Source of the DNA: JAABTH01 sp964390725
GTDB lineage: Bacteria > Bacillota > Dethiobacteria > DTU022
Assembly: GCA_964390725.1 (NCBI GenBank)
Contig: CAYMIW010000009.1
Coordinates: forward strand, 1 to 64,000
Direction: 5' to 3'
DNA: 64,000 nucleotides
In this document: positions 16,285-24,637 of the stretch, in pieces
Position numbering within the stretch: the stretch's first letter is position 1
Layout: each line of letters begins with the position of its first letter
Made by a program: the position numbers and the translations under genes
The notes under the pieces: model-generated
What the model saw: only the letters and a program-made list of their open reading frames with translations
Told to the model about the DNA's origin: nothing
The model's database searches: none

Positions 16285-17289
16285 TTGGAGCATCTATTAG
16301 CAGTAAAAAACTTACATGTGCAGTTTAAAACCTATGCCGGCATTGTTGAAGCCGTTCGCGGGGTTAGCTTTAATCTCAAGGCAGGTGAAGTTTTAGCCAT
16401 AGTTGGTGAATCGGGTTGTGGAAAAAGTGTTACCGCTCAGTCGATCATGCGCCTTATACCTGAGCCACCGGGGAAAATATCCGGGGGTTCAATTATCTTT
16501 AATGATAGCGAAATCCTTTCTCTTTCGGAAAAAAAGATGCGTTCCATCAGGGGCAATACAATCAGCATGATCTTTCAAGATCCCATGACTTCACTAAATC
16601 CTGTTCTTAATGTGCGAACCCAGATTACAGAAAATTTGCACCGACATCTTGGAATGAGGAAAGATGATGCCCTGAAGAGAACAATTGAGCTGCTTTCCCT
16701 GGTGGGAATTCCAGCACCCGAAGCCCGTCTAAAACAGTATCCGCATGAATTAAGCGGGGGACTACGCCAAAGAGTTATGATTGCCATGGCGTTAGCCTGC
16801 AATCCCCGTCTGCTTATCGCTGATGAACCAACAACAGCTTTGGATGTAACCATCCAGGCACAGATACTTGAACTAATCAAAGAAATAAAGGATAGGCTGC
16901 AAATGGCCCTCATTTTGATCACTCATGATCTTGGAGTAGTCGCCGGACTGGCCGATCGGGTTATGGTAATGTACGCAGGGCAGGTATTTGAAACCGGCAC
17001 TGTTGATGAAGTATTAAAGAAGCCTCTTCACCCCTATACCTGGGGTTTACTGCGTTCACTTCCCCGGCTGGACATGACCAAGGGTCAGAAACTTGTTCCT
17101 ATCTGGGGACAACCCCCCGACCTTCTGCAGCAATTCACAAGCTGCGCGTTTTTGCCAAGGTGTGATTATGCTATGGAAATATGTGCCAGGCAAGTGCCTG
17201 AACCATTTGGCCCTAACCAGGTAAGATGCTGGCTTGAGCACAGTCATGCACCCGAAGCAGGAATCAGAAAAGGGGAGGTAATTAGATAA
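16285..17289 (+). CDS. oppD: Oligopeptide ABC transporter ATPase OppD
   Basis: A 334-residue ABC ATPase. Walker A G-E-S-G-C-G-K-S (about 41-48), signature L-S-G-G-L-R-Q-R, and Walker B L-L-I-A-D-E-P are intact, followed by an oligopeptide-type C-terminal domain with three Cys residues (F-L-P-R-C-D-Y-A-M-E-I-C region, about 290-310) that may bind an iron-sulfur cluster, as reported for some Dpp-type ATPases. TTG 16285 has AGGAGGG upstream. The stop overlaps the oppF start by one base. Confidence 0.92.
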   Translation: MEHLLAVKNLHVQFKTYAGIVEAVRGVSFNLKAGEVLAIVGESGCGKSVTAQSIMRLIPEPPGKISGGSIIFNDSEILSLSEKKMRSIRGNTISMIFQDPMTSLNPVLNVRTQITENLHRHLGMRKDDALKRTIELLSLVGIPAPEARLKQYPHELSGGLRQRVMIAMALACNPRLLIADEPTTALDVTIQAQILELIKEIKDRLQMALILITHDLGVVAGLADRVMVMYAGQVFETGTVDEVLKKPLHPYTWGLLRSLPRLDMTKGQKLVPIWGQPPDLLQQFTSCAFLPRCDYAMEICARQVPEPFGPNQVRCWLEHSHAPEAGIRKGEVIR

Positions 17290-18281
17290 TGCCCTCAACC
17301 TTATCAGGCAAGACAATTATTGAAGCAAAAAAATTAAAAAAACACTTTACAAAAACTTCGGGTTTGATAGCCCGTGAGCTAACCGTAAAAGCAGTTGACG
17401 GAGTGTCATTTGATATTCACCAGGGAGAGACACTCGGCCTGGTCGGGGAAAGCGGTTGCGGCAAAACAACTGTCGGCCGAACTTTAATCGGTTTATATAA
17501 ACCAACTTCCGGTGAAGTATTTTACAAGGAAGAGCCCCTTTACAGGCAGGATGGAACACTGCCGGCTAAGTATCGCAGGCAAATGCAGATGATTTTTCAG
17601 GATCCTTACTCTTCATTGAACCCACGAATGACTATTGGTGACATTGTAGGTGAACCGATCGACATACATAAACTGGCCTGTTCAAAACAAGAACGGCTCG
17701 AGAGGATTCAAAACCTGATGGAGCTGGTTGGTTTAAGCCCGGAACATATCAACCGTTTCCCGCATGAATTCAGCGGCGGGCAGCGTCAGAGAATAGGCAT
17801 TGCCCGTGCTCTTGCTGTTGAACCCGAATTAATAGTATGCGACGAACCCATCTCTGCAGTCGACGTATCAATCCAGGCCCAGATCATTAATATGCTTGAA
17901 ACCCTGCAAAATGAACTGGGTTTAACCTACCTGATTATCGCCCACGACCTATCTATGATTAAATATATTTCCGATCGGGTCGCAGTTATGTATTTAGGAA
18001 AAATTGTCGAAATGCTCAACAGCGCCAATCTATACAATCAACCGAGGCATCCATATACCCGTGCTCTTCTGTCTGCTGTGCCGATTGCTGATCCCGGGGT
18101 TGAGCGAACTAGAAAACGAATAATTCTCGAAGGGGATGTCCCCAGCCCTGTAAATCCCCCCAGCGGTTGCTATTTTCACACCCGTTGCAAGCGGGCATTA
18201 CCTATATGTAAAGAGGTGGAACCGGAAAAAACCGACCTGGGCAACGGACAGTGGGTTGCCTGTCACAATCCTGAAGAATAG
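17289..18281 (+). CDS. oppF: Oligopeptide ABC transporter ATPase OppF
   Basis: A 330-residue ABC ATPase, partner of OppD. Walker A G-E-S-G-C-G-K-T (about 54-61), signature F-S-G-G-Q-R-Q-R, Walker B L-I-V-C-D-E-P-I-S-A-V-D and the oligo_HPY C-terminal region with Y-F-H-T-R-C are present. Its ATG overlaps the oppD TAA (TAATG), with GGGGAGGT upstream. It is the last gene of the opp operon. Confidence 0.92.
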   Translation: MPSTLSGKTIIEAKKLKKHFTKTSGLIARELTVKAVDGVSFDIHQGETLGLVGESGCGKTTVGRTLIGLYKPTSGEVFYKEEPLYRQDGTLPAKYRRQMQMIFQDPYSSLNPRMTIGDIVGEPIDIHKLACSKQERLERIQNLMELVGLSPEHINRFPHEFSGGQRQRIGIARALAVEPELIVCDEPISAVDVSIQAQIINMLETLQNELGLTYLIIAHDLSMIKYISDRVAVMYLGKIVEMLNSANLYNQPRHPYTRALLSAVPIADPGVERTRKRIILEGDVPSPVNPPSGCYFHTRCKRALPICKEVEPEKTDLGNGQWVACHNPEE

Positions 18282-18370
18282 TAGGGTATAATCTTAGATA
18301 AATAGAAGTCTTGTACTTAATAATATCTAAGGGGTGACCCTGTATTTTACCTGTCAGTAAAAGAACAATC

Positions 18371-19474
18371 ATGCAGGCGGCTGCTTCAGCCGGTATAAGC
18401 GAAATTGGCATCGCTACAGCTGAACCTTTGAGCTACATGCGTGAACGCCTGGAAAAAAGAGCTGCCGAAAACCGGCTTAGCCCCTTTGAAACAGGTGATG
18501 TGGAATTACGCCTTTCTCCTGCTGCCCTGCTTGACAACTGCCTTTCCATAATAACAGTTGCCTTACCTTATAACCCGCCTGGCGACAGGGCTCCCGGGGC
18601 TGCTGCCGGACCAAGAGGACTGGTAGCGCGCTGCGCCCGAACTCTTGATTATCATACAATAGTGGAAAACCGGGCCAGGAAATTTATGGAGAGGTTAAAC
18701 CAATCGGCAAAACCTAAGTTTAATTATCGTATTCTTAGCGATCGCAGCCCCCTGCTGGAAAGAGAGCTGGCATATAAAAGCGGACTGGGCTTTATAGGAA
18801 AAAACTGCACTTTAATAAACCGAAAATATGGTTCTTATGTTGCACTGGGAACAATCCTGGTTAACCGGTTTATCAATCCTTCGGATGAACCTGATAACCG
18901 CTCATGCCGCAATTGCAACCTGTGTATCGAAGCCTGTCCGACAGGGGCCCTGATTAAACCATATATTATTGATCCTTATCGCTGCCTCTCCTACCTGACC
19001 CAGGCACCGGGAGTATTCCCCCGCCGGCTCCGCCCCCTGCTGGAAAACCAAATTTATGGTTGCGACCAGTGCCAGGAAAGATGTCCTTACAACAAGGATA
19101 GCGAAAGCTCACCCCCGGGAGAAAATAATTTTATCTTTTTCCCGGCTGAACCACTGCTCATCCCCTTGCTTTCTTTAACCCGCAAAGATTTTGACAGCAC
19201 AATCGGCCTCACTTCAGCAGGCTGGCGGGGTAAAACTACCATCCAAAGGAATGCCGTCATAGCCCTGGGCAACAGCGGCAGTGAAGCAACAATCAAACCA
19301 CTGGCCCGTCTCCTGGAAAATGACTGTCGGTCGGTAATCAGGCTTCATTCTGCCTGGGCCCTGGGTCGTCTTGGAGGGAATAAAGCTAAGCTCTCTCTCG
19401 AAAAAGCATTGATCAACGATCCTGATCACGAAGTGCAAACTGAAGCTTCTGTTTCTCTCGAAGAACTGAGTTAA
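18371..19474 (+). CDS. queG: Epoxyqueuosine reductase
   Basis: A cytoplasmic cobalamin-dependent iron-sulfur enzyme that reduces epoxyqueuosine to queuosine in tRNA. Two ferredoxin-type motifs are present: C179, C182, C185, C189 (C-R-N-C-N-L-C-I-E-A-C-P) and C231, C234, C238 (C-D-Q-C-Q-E-R-C-P). The C-terminal 90 residues are HEAT-like repeats that bind the tRNA anticodon arm. ATG 18371 has no ribosome binding site and would remove part of the usual first helix; an ATT at 18344 has AAGGGGTGA 6 nt upstream and would add nine residues. Family membership is clear; the start is not. Confidence 0.88.
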   Translation: MQAAASAGISEIGIATAEPLSYMRERLEKRAAENRLSPFETGDVELRLSPAALLDNCLSIITVALPYNPPGDRAPGAAAGPRGLVARCARTLDYHTIVENRARKFMERLNQSAKPKFNYRILSDRSPLLERELAYKSGLGFIGKNCTLINRKYGSYVALGTILVNRFINPSDEPDNRSCRNCNLCIEACPTGALIKPYIIDPYRCLSYLTQAPGVFPRRLRPLLENQIYGCDQCQERCPYNKDSESSPPGENNFIFFPAEPLLIPLLSLTRKDFDSTIGLTSAGWRGKTTIQRNAVIALGNSGSEATIKPLARLLENDCRSVIRLHSAWALGRLGGNKAKLSLEKALINDPDHEVQTEASVSLEELS

Positions 19475-19481
19475 GATTCAT

Positions 19482-19907
19482 TTACTTTTTACGCTTCATC
19501 CCCTTAAAAAGCGTCCAGAGAGCAATCAAAATTACTATTGCCGTGCCAGCTACAGCCGGAATGGCAACCCGGAGCAACTGGCCGCCCTGCATAGCCCAGC
19601 GCTGGCTACTGTTAACTAAACCATGTTCGAAGAGTACGGGCAAACTGAATACCAGAAGCAGAACAGACAATGTGACAGGAAGCCATCTAATACTACCCAA
19701 CTCCTCCGAACCGGGCAGGTTCAAAAAAGCAGAAAACAGGGAAGAAAACCAGGATGTTTTCAAATCGTAGACGGTGATTACCAGGAAAAACAGGCCAAGT
19801 AAGAATATCATCAGGTGGCTCATACCGTAATAACTTAAAAATAGTAAGAGCGCCAGGAGTAAAACAAGGTCCATAGTAATGATCAGGGCAGCCTTACGCG
19901 GAGTCAC
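19482..19907 (-). CDS. Unrecognised four-helix membrane protein
   Basis: A 141-residue, highly hydrophobic protein with about four predicted membrane helices (about 5-23, 26-45, 72-92 and 112-133) and a basic C-terminal end G-M-K-R-K-K. No motif I recognise. GTG 19907 has AGGAGGGG upstream, which supports translation. It is convergent with queG (7 bp apart) and divergent from the M50 protease. Function unknown. Confidence 0.6.
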   Translation of the reverse strand: MTPRKAALIITMDLVLLLALLLFLSYYGMSHLMIFLLGLFFLVITVYDLKTSWFSSLFSAFLNLPGSEELGSIRWLPVTLSVLLLVFSLPVLFEHGLVNSSQRWAMQGGQLLRVAIPAVAGTAIVILIALWTLFKGMKRKK

Positions 19908-20113
19908 TTAAACCCCTCCTTGCCAGAAAATAATGGTTACCTGCTTCAGTAAAATCAATACTATTCTATCACAGTGCCTTTACTCAGGGCAGGGTAACAG
20001 TTGGATGCAGGGAAAATACTCTGCTATAATAAGATGTGCATGAAAAATTAAACTGACCTGGTATAAAACCTGGCTCATAACAGGTATAACAGCAGGATGG
20101 GGTGAGTCAAACC

Positions 20114-21232
20114 ATGAATAGTTCCTTCAGGATCATGACAATTAAGGGTATTCCAGTGGAAATAAATATCAGTTGGTTGTTAGTTTTCTTCCTGTTTAGC
20201 CTGACCCTGGCCCAAATCTATTTTCCGTCAGCCGTTGTTGGTCTCACTCCGGTTGAATACTGGGCAGCAGGTATGATTACTGCCCTGGTTTTTTTCATCT
20301 CAGTTTTGACCCATGAACTGGGCCATTCTCTGGTAGCAATAAAGAACGATATCCCGATTAAAAAAATTACCCTGTTTATATTCGGTGGGGTAGCCCAGAT
20401 GGAAGCAGAACCGACAAATCCTTCGACCGAACTAAAAATAACAGCAGCAGGGCCCCTGACCAGCCTGTTAATCGCCCTTGTATTCGGTTTTTTCTATTTT
20501 TCCCTGCTTCCTCACGGTTTTATTTTAAGTGAAGCAACCTACTTTATTGCCCAGCTAAACCTGATCATGGCTCTTTTTAACCTCATTCCGGCCTTCCCTC
20601 TTGACGGCGGACGAATTTTCAGGGCAATAGTATGGATGCTTAATAAAAACATGTTAAAAGCAACTAAGATAGCGGTTAGATTGGGGAGTTTGCTTTCTTT
20701 TCTGGCTATCGGTTTCGGGTTTTTAATGATCCTGTCCCAGGGTGATCTATGGGGATTATGGTTAATTTTCTTAGGTTGGATGATATCCCAGGCCGGACAG
20801 TCGAGCTATTCACAACTTGTCTTTAAAGAAACCTTTGCCGGTATCAAGGTGTCCTCCTTAATGAGCAAAAACCTGCAGACAGTGTCGCCGGACGACACCC
20901 TTGCAGAACTGGCAGAGTGTTTTCTTCATTATAAGTACGGTGCTTTTCCGGTTGTCTACGGTTCAACCACCCATGGACTGGTCGCCCTGCAGAATATGAA
21001 AGCTGTGCCTCGCGATAAATGGTCTGAAACCAAGGTCTCCCGTATCCTTACACCACTCAAAGACACCATGGTAATAGAACCGGACGCTGATGCTGCTGAA
21101 GTTATGTTAAAAATGGCTTCACAAAACAGGGGGCGGGCGCTGGTGATGGAGAGTGGAGATCTGGTAGGGCTATTAAGCCACACCGATATGATGCGCTTTA
21201 TGCAGATGCACACCGTGCTTGGTTCGGATTAA
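20114..21232 (+). CDS. Site-2-type M50 metalloprotease with CBS domain pair
   Basis: A 372-residue intramembrane zinc protease. The H-E-L-G-H zinc motif lies at residues 67-71 in a membrane helix and the third ligand Asp is in F-P-L-D-G-G-R near residue 163. A CBS pair (about 245-365) forms the cytoplasmic regulatory domain, which in relatives such as SpoIVFB binds nucleotides. It cleaves membrane-embedded substrates; the target is unknown, and no sporulation gene is adjacent. ATG 20114 with GGGGTGAG at 7 nt is preferred over GTG 20102, which overlaps that site. Confidence 0.9.
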   Translation: MNSSFRIMTIKGIPVEINISWLLVFFLFSLTLAQIYFPSAVVGLTPVEYWAAGMITALVFFISVLTHELGHSLVAIKNDIPIKKITLFIFGGVAQMEAEPTNPSTELKITAAGPLTSLLIALVFGFFYFSLLPHGFILSEATYFIAQLNLIMALFNLIPAFPLDGGRIFRAIVWMLNKNMLKATKIAVRLGSLLSFLAIGFGFLMILSQGDLWGLWLIFLGWMISQAGQSSYSQLVFKETFAGIKVSSLMSKNLQTVSPDDTLAELAECFLHYKYGAFPVVYGSTTHGLVALQNMKAVPRDKWSETKVSRILTPLKDTMVIEPDADAAEVMLKMASQNRGRALVMESGDLVGLLSHTDMMRFMQMHTVLGSD

Positions 21233-21289
21233 AGGGCAATAACAATTTTAAGGTTGTTTAACAATCCTAAGCTATCCTGGTTAGTTAAG

Positions 21290-21325
21290 GTTCCGGTCAG
21301 GCAAACCGGAACTCTTCTCTTTTTT
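21290..21325 (+). terminator. Rho-independent terminator after the M50 protease gene
   Basis: An 8-bp stem GTTCCGGT / ACCGGAAC (21290-21297, 21305-21312), 7-nt loop, followed by a T-rich tract including six T in a row. Confidence 0.85.
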
Positions 21326-21410
21326 ATTTTATTGCCGAATAATTAATTTTTATAAGTAATATCTGAAGAATATCACCAAACCAATAGAAGAAAACAAGGA
21401 GAACCAAAAT

Positions 21411-21851
21411 ATGTCAACCCTTGCAGAACCGTTAAAAAAAGGTTTAATTAAGAGCCTGCACATCTTACTGCTTCTGATAAAAATTGTTATTCCTGTTTCC
21501 TGCCTGGTTGCAGTTCTGGACCATTTGGGAATAATTGAATCTATTGCCCACTATTTCACCCCGGCGATGTCGTTTTTCGGACTGCCCGGCGAAGCTTCAA
21601 TTGCTTTATTGCTCGGCTTCTTTGTGAATTTTTATGCTGCCTTTGGTGTTATTGCTGCTTTTACTCCCGAACCACACCAAATCACCATATTGGCGGTAAT
21701 GATCGGCATCTGCCACGAGCTACCAATAGAAAGTGTGATCTGCAGTTACACAGGGCTTCGCATACCATTTTCGGTTGCACTGCGTATTTTAACCGCTTTA
21801 GCTGCCGGTATTTTGCTTAACCTGGCCTACAGCCTGGTAATCGGAGGATAA
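21411..21851 (+). CDS. Nucleoside-recognition (Gate) domain membrane protein, first of pair
   Basis: A 146-residue membrane protein with about four helices that matches the Gate (nucleoside recognition) domain also found in SpmA/SpmB and nucleoside transporters. The conserved helix-breaking segment around G-I-C-H-E-L-P-I-E-S lies near residues 102-111. Gate proteins often work as two half-size subunits, and the next gene encodes the second, 5 bp away with GGAGG inside the end of this gene. Substrate unknown. Confidence 0.75.
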   Translation: MSTLAEPLKKGLIKSLHILLLLIKIVIPVSCLVAVLDHLGIIESIAHYFTPAMSFFGLPGEASIALLLGFFVNFYAAFGVIAAFTPEPHQITILAVMIGICHELPIESVICSYTGLRIPFSVALRILTALAAGILLNLAYSLVIGG

Positions 21852-21856
21852 AAATA

Positions 21857-22351
21857 ATGGAAATTCTTCTATTGATAATCAATACCGCCCTTTCCACTCT
21901 TACCGGTATCGGCCGGATCGCCCTGATCCTGGTTCCGGTTATTATTCTGATTGAAATGGCCAGGCATTATAAAATTATTGAAAAAATAACAGGCAAAATC
22001 AAGAGCCCATTGGCATTTTTAACTCTTCCCCAGGAAGCAGCTTTTCCTCTTTTGGGTGGAATGTTTTTTGGTATAGTGCTTGGCTCTGCCCTGATTATTG
22101 ATTATGCCAAAGAAGGCTATCTGAAAAAACGTGACCTGCTGCTGATCGGAATTTTTCTCAGTATCTCACATTCGGTTATTGAAGATACTGTAATCTTTTC
22201 CATTTTCGGTGCCAATCCTCTTGTCCTGATTGTGACAAGGACGATTCTGGCCGTTATAATTACCAGGGGAGCAGCAGCAATTATCGATCGTTTCTTCCTT
22301 AATGAAGCAGATGTTAAACCCTGTAAGACTGGTAATCAGGAAAAACATTAG
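21857..22351 (+). CDS. Nucleoside-recognition (Gate) domain membrane protein, second of pair
   Basis: A 164-residue membrane protein, partner of the preceding Gate-domain gene. It has a matching helix-breaker S-I-S-H-S-V-I-E-D-T near residues 97-106, corresponding to C-H-E-L-P-I-E-S in the first subunit. The pair probably makes one pseudo-symmetric transporter. Its last 38 bp overlap the convergent amidase gene. Confidence 0.75.
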   Translation: MEILLLIINTALSTLTGIGRIALILVPVIILIEMARHYKIIEKITGKIKSPLAFLTLPQEAAFPLLGGMFFGIVLGSALIIDYAKEGYLKKRDLLLIGIFLSISHSVIEDTVIFSIFGANPLVLIVTRTILAVIITRGAAAIIDRFFLNEADVKPCKTGNQEKH

Positions 22352-23627
22352 CTACTCCTTTGGCCCAAGATAGAAGCAGTTCGTCTCCCATATAAGGAGC
22401 GATCAACTGTAAGCCAAGCGGTAAACCGTTTTGCGCTTTGCCTGCAGGAATATTTACCGAAGGCAGGCCCGTATTGGTCCATGGCAAATTCATGGCCGGA
22501 TCGCCGGTAGCTTCAATTCCAGCAGGTGCAGGACCGGGGGCAGCAGGGGTAATCCAGAGATCAATCCCAGCCTGGCGCATTTCAGTCTCAAGCCTGTCCC
22601 TGAGGTTTTTTTGCCTTTTGCGTGCTTCAGCCAGATCTTTTTTATCCACCAGCAACCCCTCTTCAATTAATTCAGCGGTTTTAGGCCTGTAAAGTTCACT
22701 AAATCGTGAGTATAGTTCGGCATGCTCAATCGCCAGCTCGGCAGAAACCAGCTTGCGGTGCCATAAAGCAATATCACCTATATCATCAAGCGTATTGACT
22801 TCTTGAACTTTATAGCCTTCTGCCTGCAGCCGGGCAACCTGGGTTTCAAAAGCATTCAACGCTTCATCGGTCGCCTGATCAAGATATTTACCCCTGGGAA
22901 TGCCGAGAACCGGCAGGTAGTTAACCTTGATTTCACGCCAGTCATGACATAAGACTGACGCAGCCAGGAGCATTCCTTCAACATCCTGGGTAAAGCAACC
23001 GGCATGATCAGCCGAGCGCGAGAAGTAGAGCAACCCACCGGTTGGGATCCGCCCATAACTCGGCTTGAAACCAACCACTCCACAGAAAGCGGCAGGGCGA
23101 TTAATTGAACCAATAGTCTGGGTGCCGAGAGCAAGCGGCGTCATACCGGCAGCAACTGCGGCAGCTGAGCCACTGCTTGACCCTCCGGGAGTATGGTTCA
23201 AGTTGTGGGGATTACGGGTTGGTCCCGATTCAAAGTAGGCAAATTCTGTAGTTACTGTTTTACCCAGCACTATTGCCCCGGCCTGTTTCAGCAACCTTAC
23301 TGTATCTGCTTCGCTTCCGCTCAATACTCCGGGATCAAGCCTGGAGCCTGCCCTGGTTTCAAAACCATCTGCATGATATATATCTTTTACTCCGATTAAA
23401 ACACCGAACAAAGGTGGCCGTTGAGATGGTTCCGGGTATGCTGCCAAAAGATTTTCAGCCTCTAAAAGTAAACGATCACGGCGACCTGTTTCAGGCAAAA
23501 AGGCCTCCAGCTTATGATCAACCTCTTCTATCATGTCACAGGTATTATTGATGTAATCTTTCAAACTAACAGTGCCTGACCTTAATTTACCGGCAATGTC
23601 TGCCAGGGGAGCCGAATGAAGGTACAA
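22314..23627 (-). CDS. Amidase-signature hydrolase
   Basis: A 437-residue cytoplasmic amidase-signature enzyme, related to GatA but without adjacent gatB/gatC. The Ser-cisSer-Lys triad is in place: K81 in G-V-K-D-I, S150 in the G-G-S-S-S-G-S stretch, and S174 in T-I-G-S-I, at the same spacing as in characterised amidases. It hydrolyses an amide, substrate unknown. TTG 23627 has AAGGAGGG upstream. It is preceded by galU on the same strand (52 bp) and its 3' end overlaps the second Gate gene. Confidence 0.85.
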   Translation of the reverse strand: MYLHSAPLADIAGKLRSGTVSLKDYINNTCDMIEEVDHKLEAFLPETGRRDRLLLEAENLLAAYPEPSQRPPLFGVLIGVKDIYHADGFETRAGSRLDPGVLSGSEADTVRLLKQAGAIVLGKTVTTEFAYFESGPTRNPHNLNHTPGGSSSGSAAAVAAGMTPLALGTQTIGSINRPAAFCGVVGFKPSYGRIPTGGLLYFSRSADHAGCFTQDVEGMLLAASVLCHDWREIKVNYLPVLGIPRGKYLDQATDEALNAFETQVARLQAEGYKVQEVNTLDDIGDIALWHRKLVSAELAIEHAELYSRFSELYRPKTAELIEEGLLVDKKDLAEARKRQKNLRDRLETEMRQAGIDLWITPAAPGPAPAGIEATGDPAMNLPWTNTGLPSVNIPAGKAQNGLPLGLQLIAPYMGDELLLSWAKGVANVFPDYQSYRV

Positions 23628-23679
23628 CTGAATCCCTCCTTAACCCAGGTAATATTCTAAATAAATATAAGAAAATAAA

Positions 23680-24543
23680 TCAAAGCTGCAAGGATTTCAG
23701 ATATTGTTTAAAATCTTTAGCCAGGTCTTCCCTGCGCAGGGCATATTCAACTGTCGCTTCGAGAAAACCTAGTTTGTCGCCAACGTCATACCGGCGACCA
23801 TGAAAAGTATAAGCCCAAACAGGTTTTTCTGAAGCAAGGCTATTTAATGCATCAGTCAGCTGAATTTCACCACCGGCACCGGGACCGGTCTTTTCAATAA
23901 TATCAAAGATTTCAGGGTCTATAACATATCTGCCCAGCACAGCCAGATCCGAAACAGCCTCCTCACGACGCGGTTTTTCAGTCAGCTTTCTGACCCTGAC
24001 AACCCCGGCTTCGGGATCATCACAATCAACAACACCATATTTATGCACATTATCCAGACCAACACGCTGACAGCCAACTACAGTGCTGCCTTTTTCTTCA
24101 TATACCGCCGCCAGCTGACCGATTACCGGAACTTCTGCATGGACCAGATCATCTCCCAGCAATACAGCAAAGGGTTCGTTACCAATAAATTGGCGGGCAC
24201 AAAGCACGGCATGCCCCAACCCGAGGGGCTCCTTCTGGCGCACATAAAATATATTTGCCAGCGAACTGATATCTTTAATAACTTGCAGTTCTTCATCCTT
24301 ACCCTTATCCTGCAGCATACTCTCAAGCTCAATACTGCGATCAAAATGATCTTCAATAGCGCTCTTACCTCTGCCCGTAATAATCAGGATATCTTCAATA
24401 CCGGCCCGGACCACTTCCTCAACTATCAACTGCAATGTTGGCTTATCAACTACGGGAAGCATTTCCTTGGGCACAGCCTTGGTAAAAGGAAGGAAACGCG
24501 TGCCCATGCCCGCTGCAGGGATGACCGCTTTTTTTATCTTCAT
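23680..24543 (-). CDS. galU: UTP-glucose-1-phosphate uridylyltransferase
   Basis: A 287-residue cytoplasmic nucleotidyltransferase that makes UDP-glucose from UTP and glucose 1-phosphate. The N-terminal G-M-G-T-R-F-L-P-F-T-K-A-V-P-K-E-M-L-P signature (about 12-30) with catalytic Arg and Lys is intact, and G-D-K-L-G-F near the C terminus is typical of GalU. UDP-glucose feeds surface polysaccharide and glycolipid synthesis. It lies upstream of the amidase gene and downstream of an MttB-like gene, with a weak ribosome binding site. Confidence 0.93.
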   Translation of the reverse strand: MKIKKAVIPAAGMGTRFLPFTKAVPKEMLPVVDKPTLQLIVEEVVRAGIEDILIITGRGKSAIEDHFDRSIELESMLQDKGKDEELQVIKDISSLANIFYVRQKEPLGLGHAVLCARQFIGNEPFAVLLGDDLVHAEVPVIGQLAAVYEEKGSTVVGCQRVGLDNVHKYGVVDCDDPEAGVVRVRKLTEKPRREEAVSDLAVLGRYVIDPEIFDIIEKTGPGAGGEIQLTDALNSLASEKPVWAYTFHGRRYDVGDKLGFLEATVEYALRREDLAKDFKQYLKSLQL

Positions 24544-24637
24544 TACTTTTTATCACATCCATCATTCAGTATTTATAACTAATGCAAATATTTCTACATT
24601 AACGATTGCTTTCCTTCCTCTGCCCCTGCTCACCAGG

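Noticed and set aside
18282..18370. preQ1 riboswitch upstream of queG
   Set aside because: The region is short and lacks the C-rich/A-rich preQ1-I pattern; only a weak promoter-like stretch is visible.
22314..23627. gatA of the tRNA amidotransferase
   Set aside because: The amidase triad is there, but gatB and gatC are not adjacent and the length and C-terminal half suit a general amidase better.
24043..24582. 179-codon open frame on the plus strand across galU
   Set aside because: Antisense to galU, whose signature residues are intact; the frame has no family resemblance.
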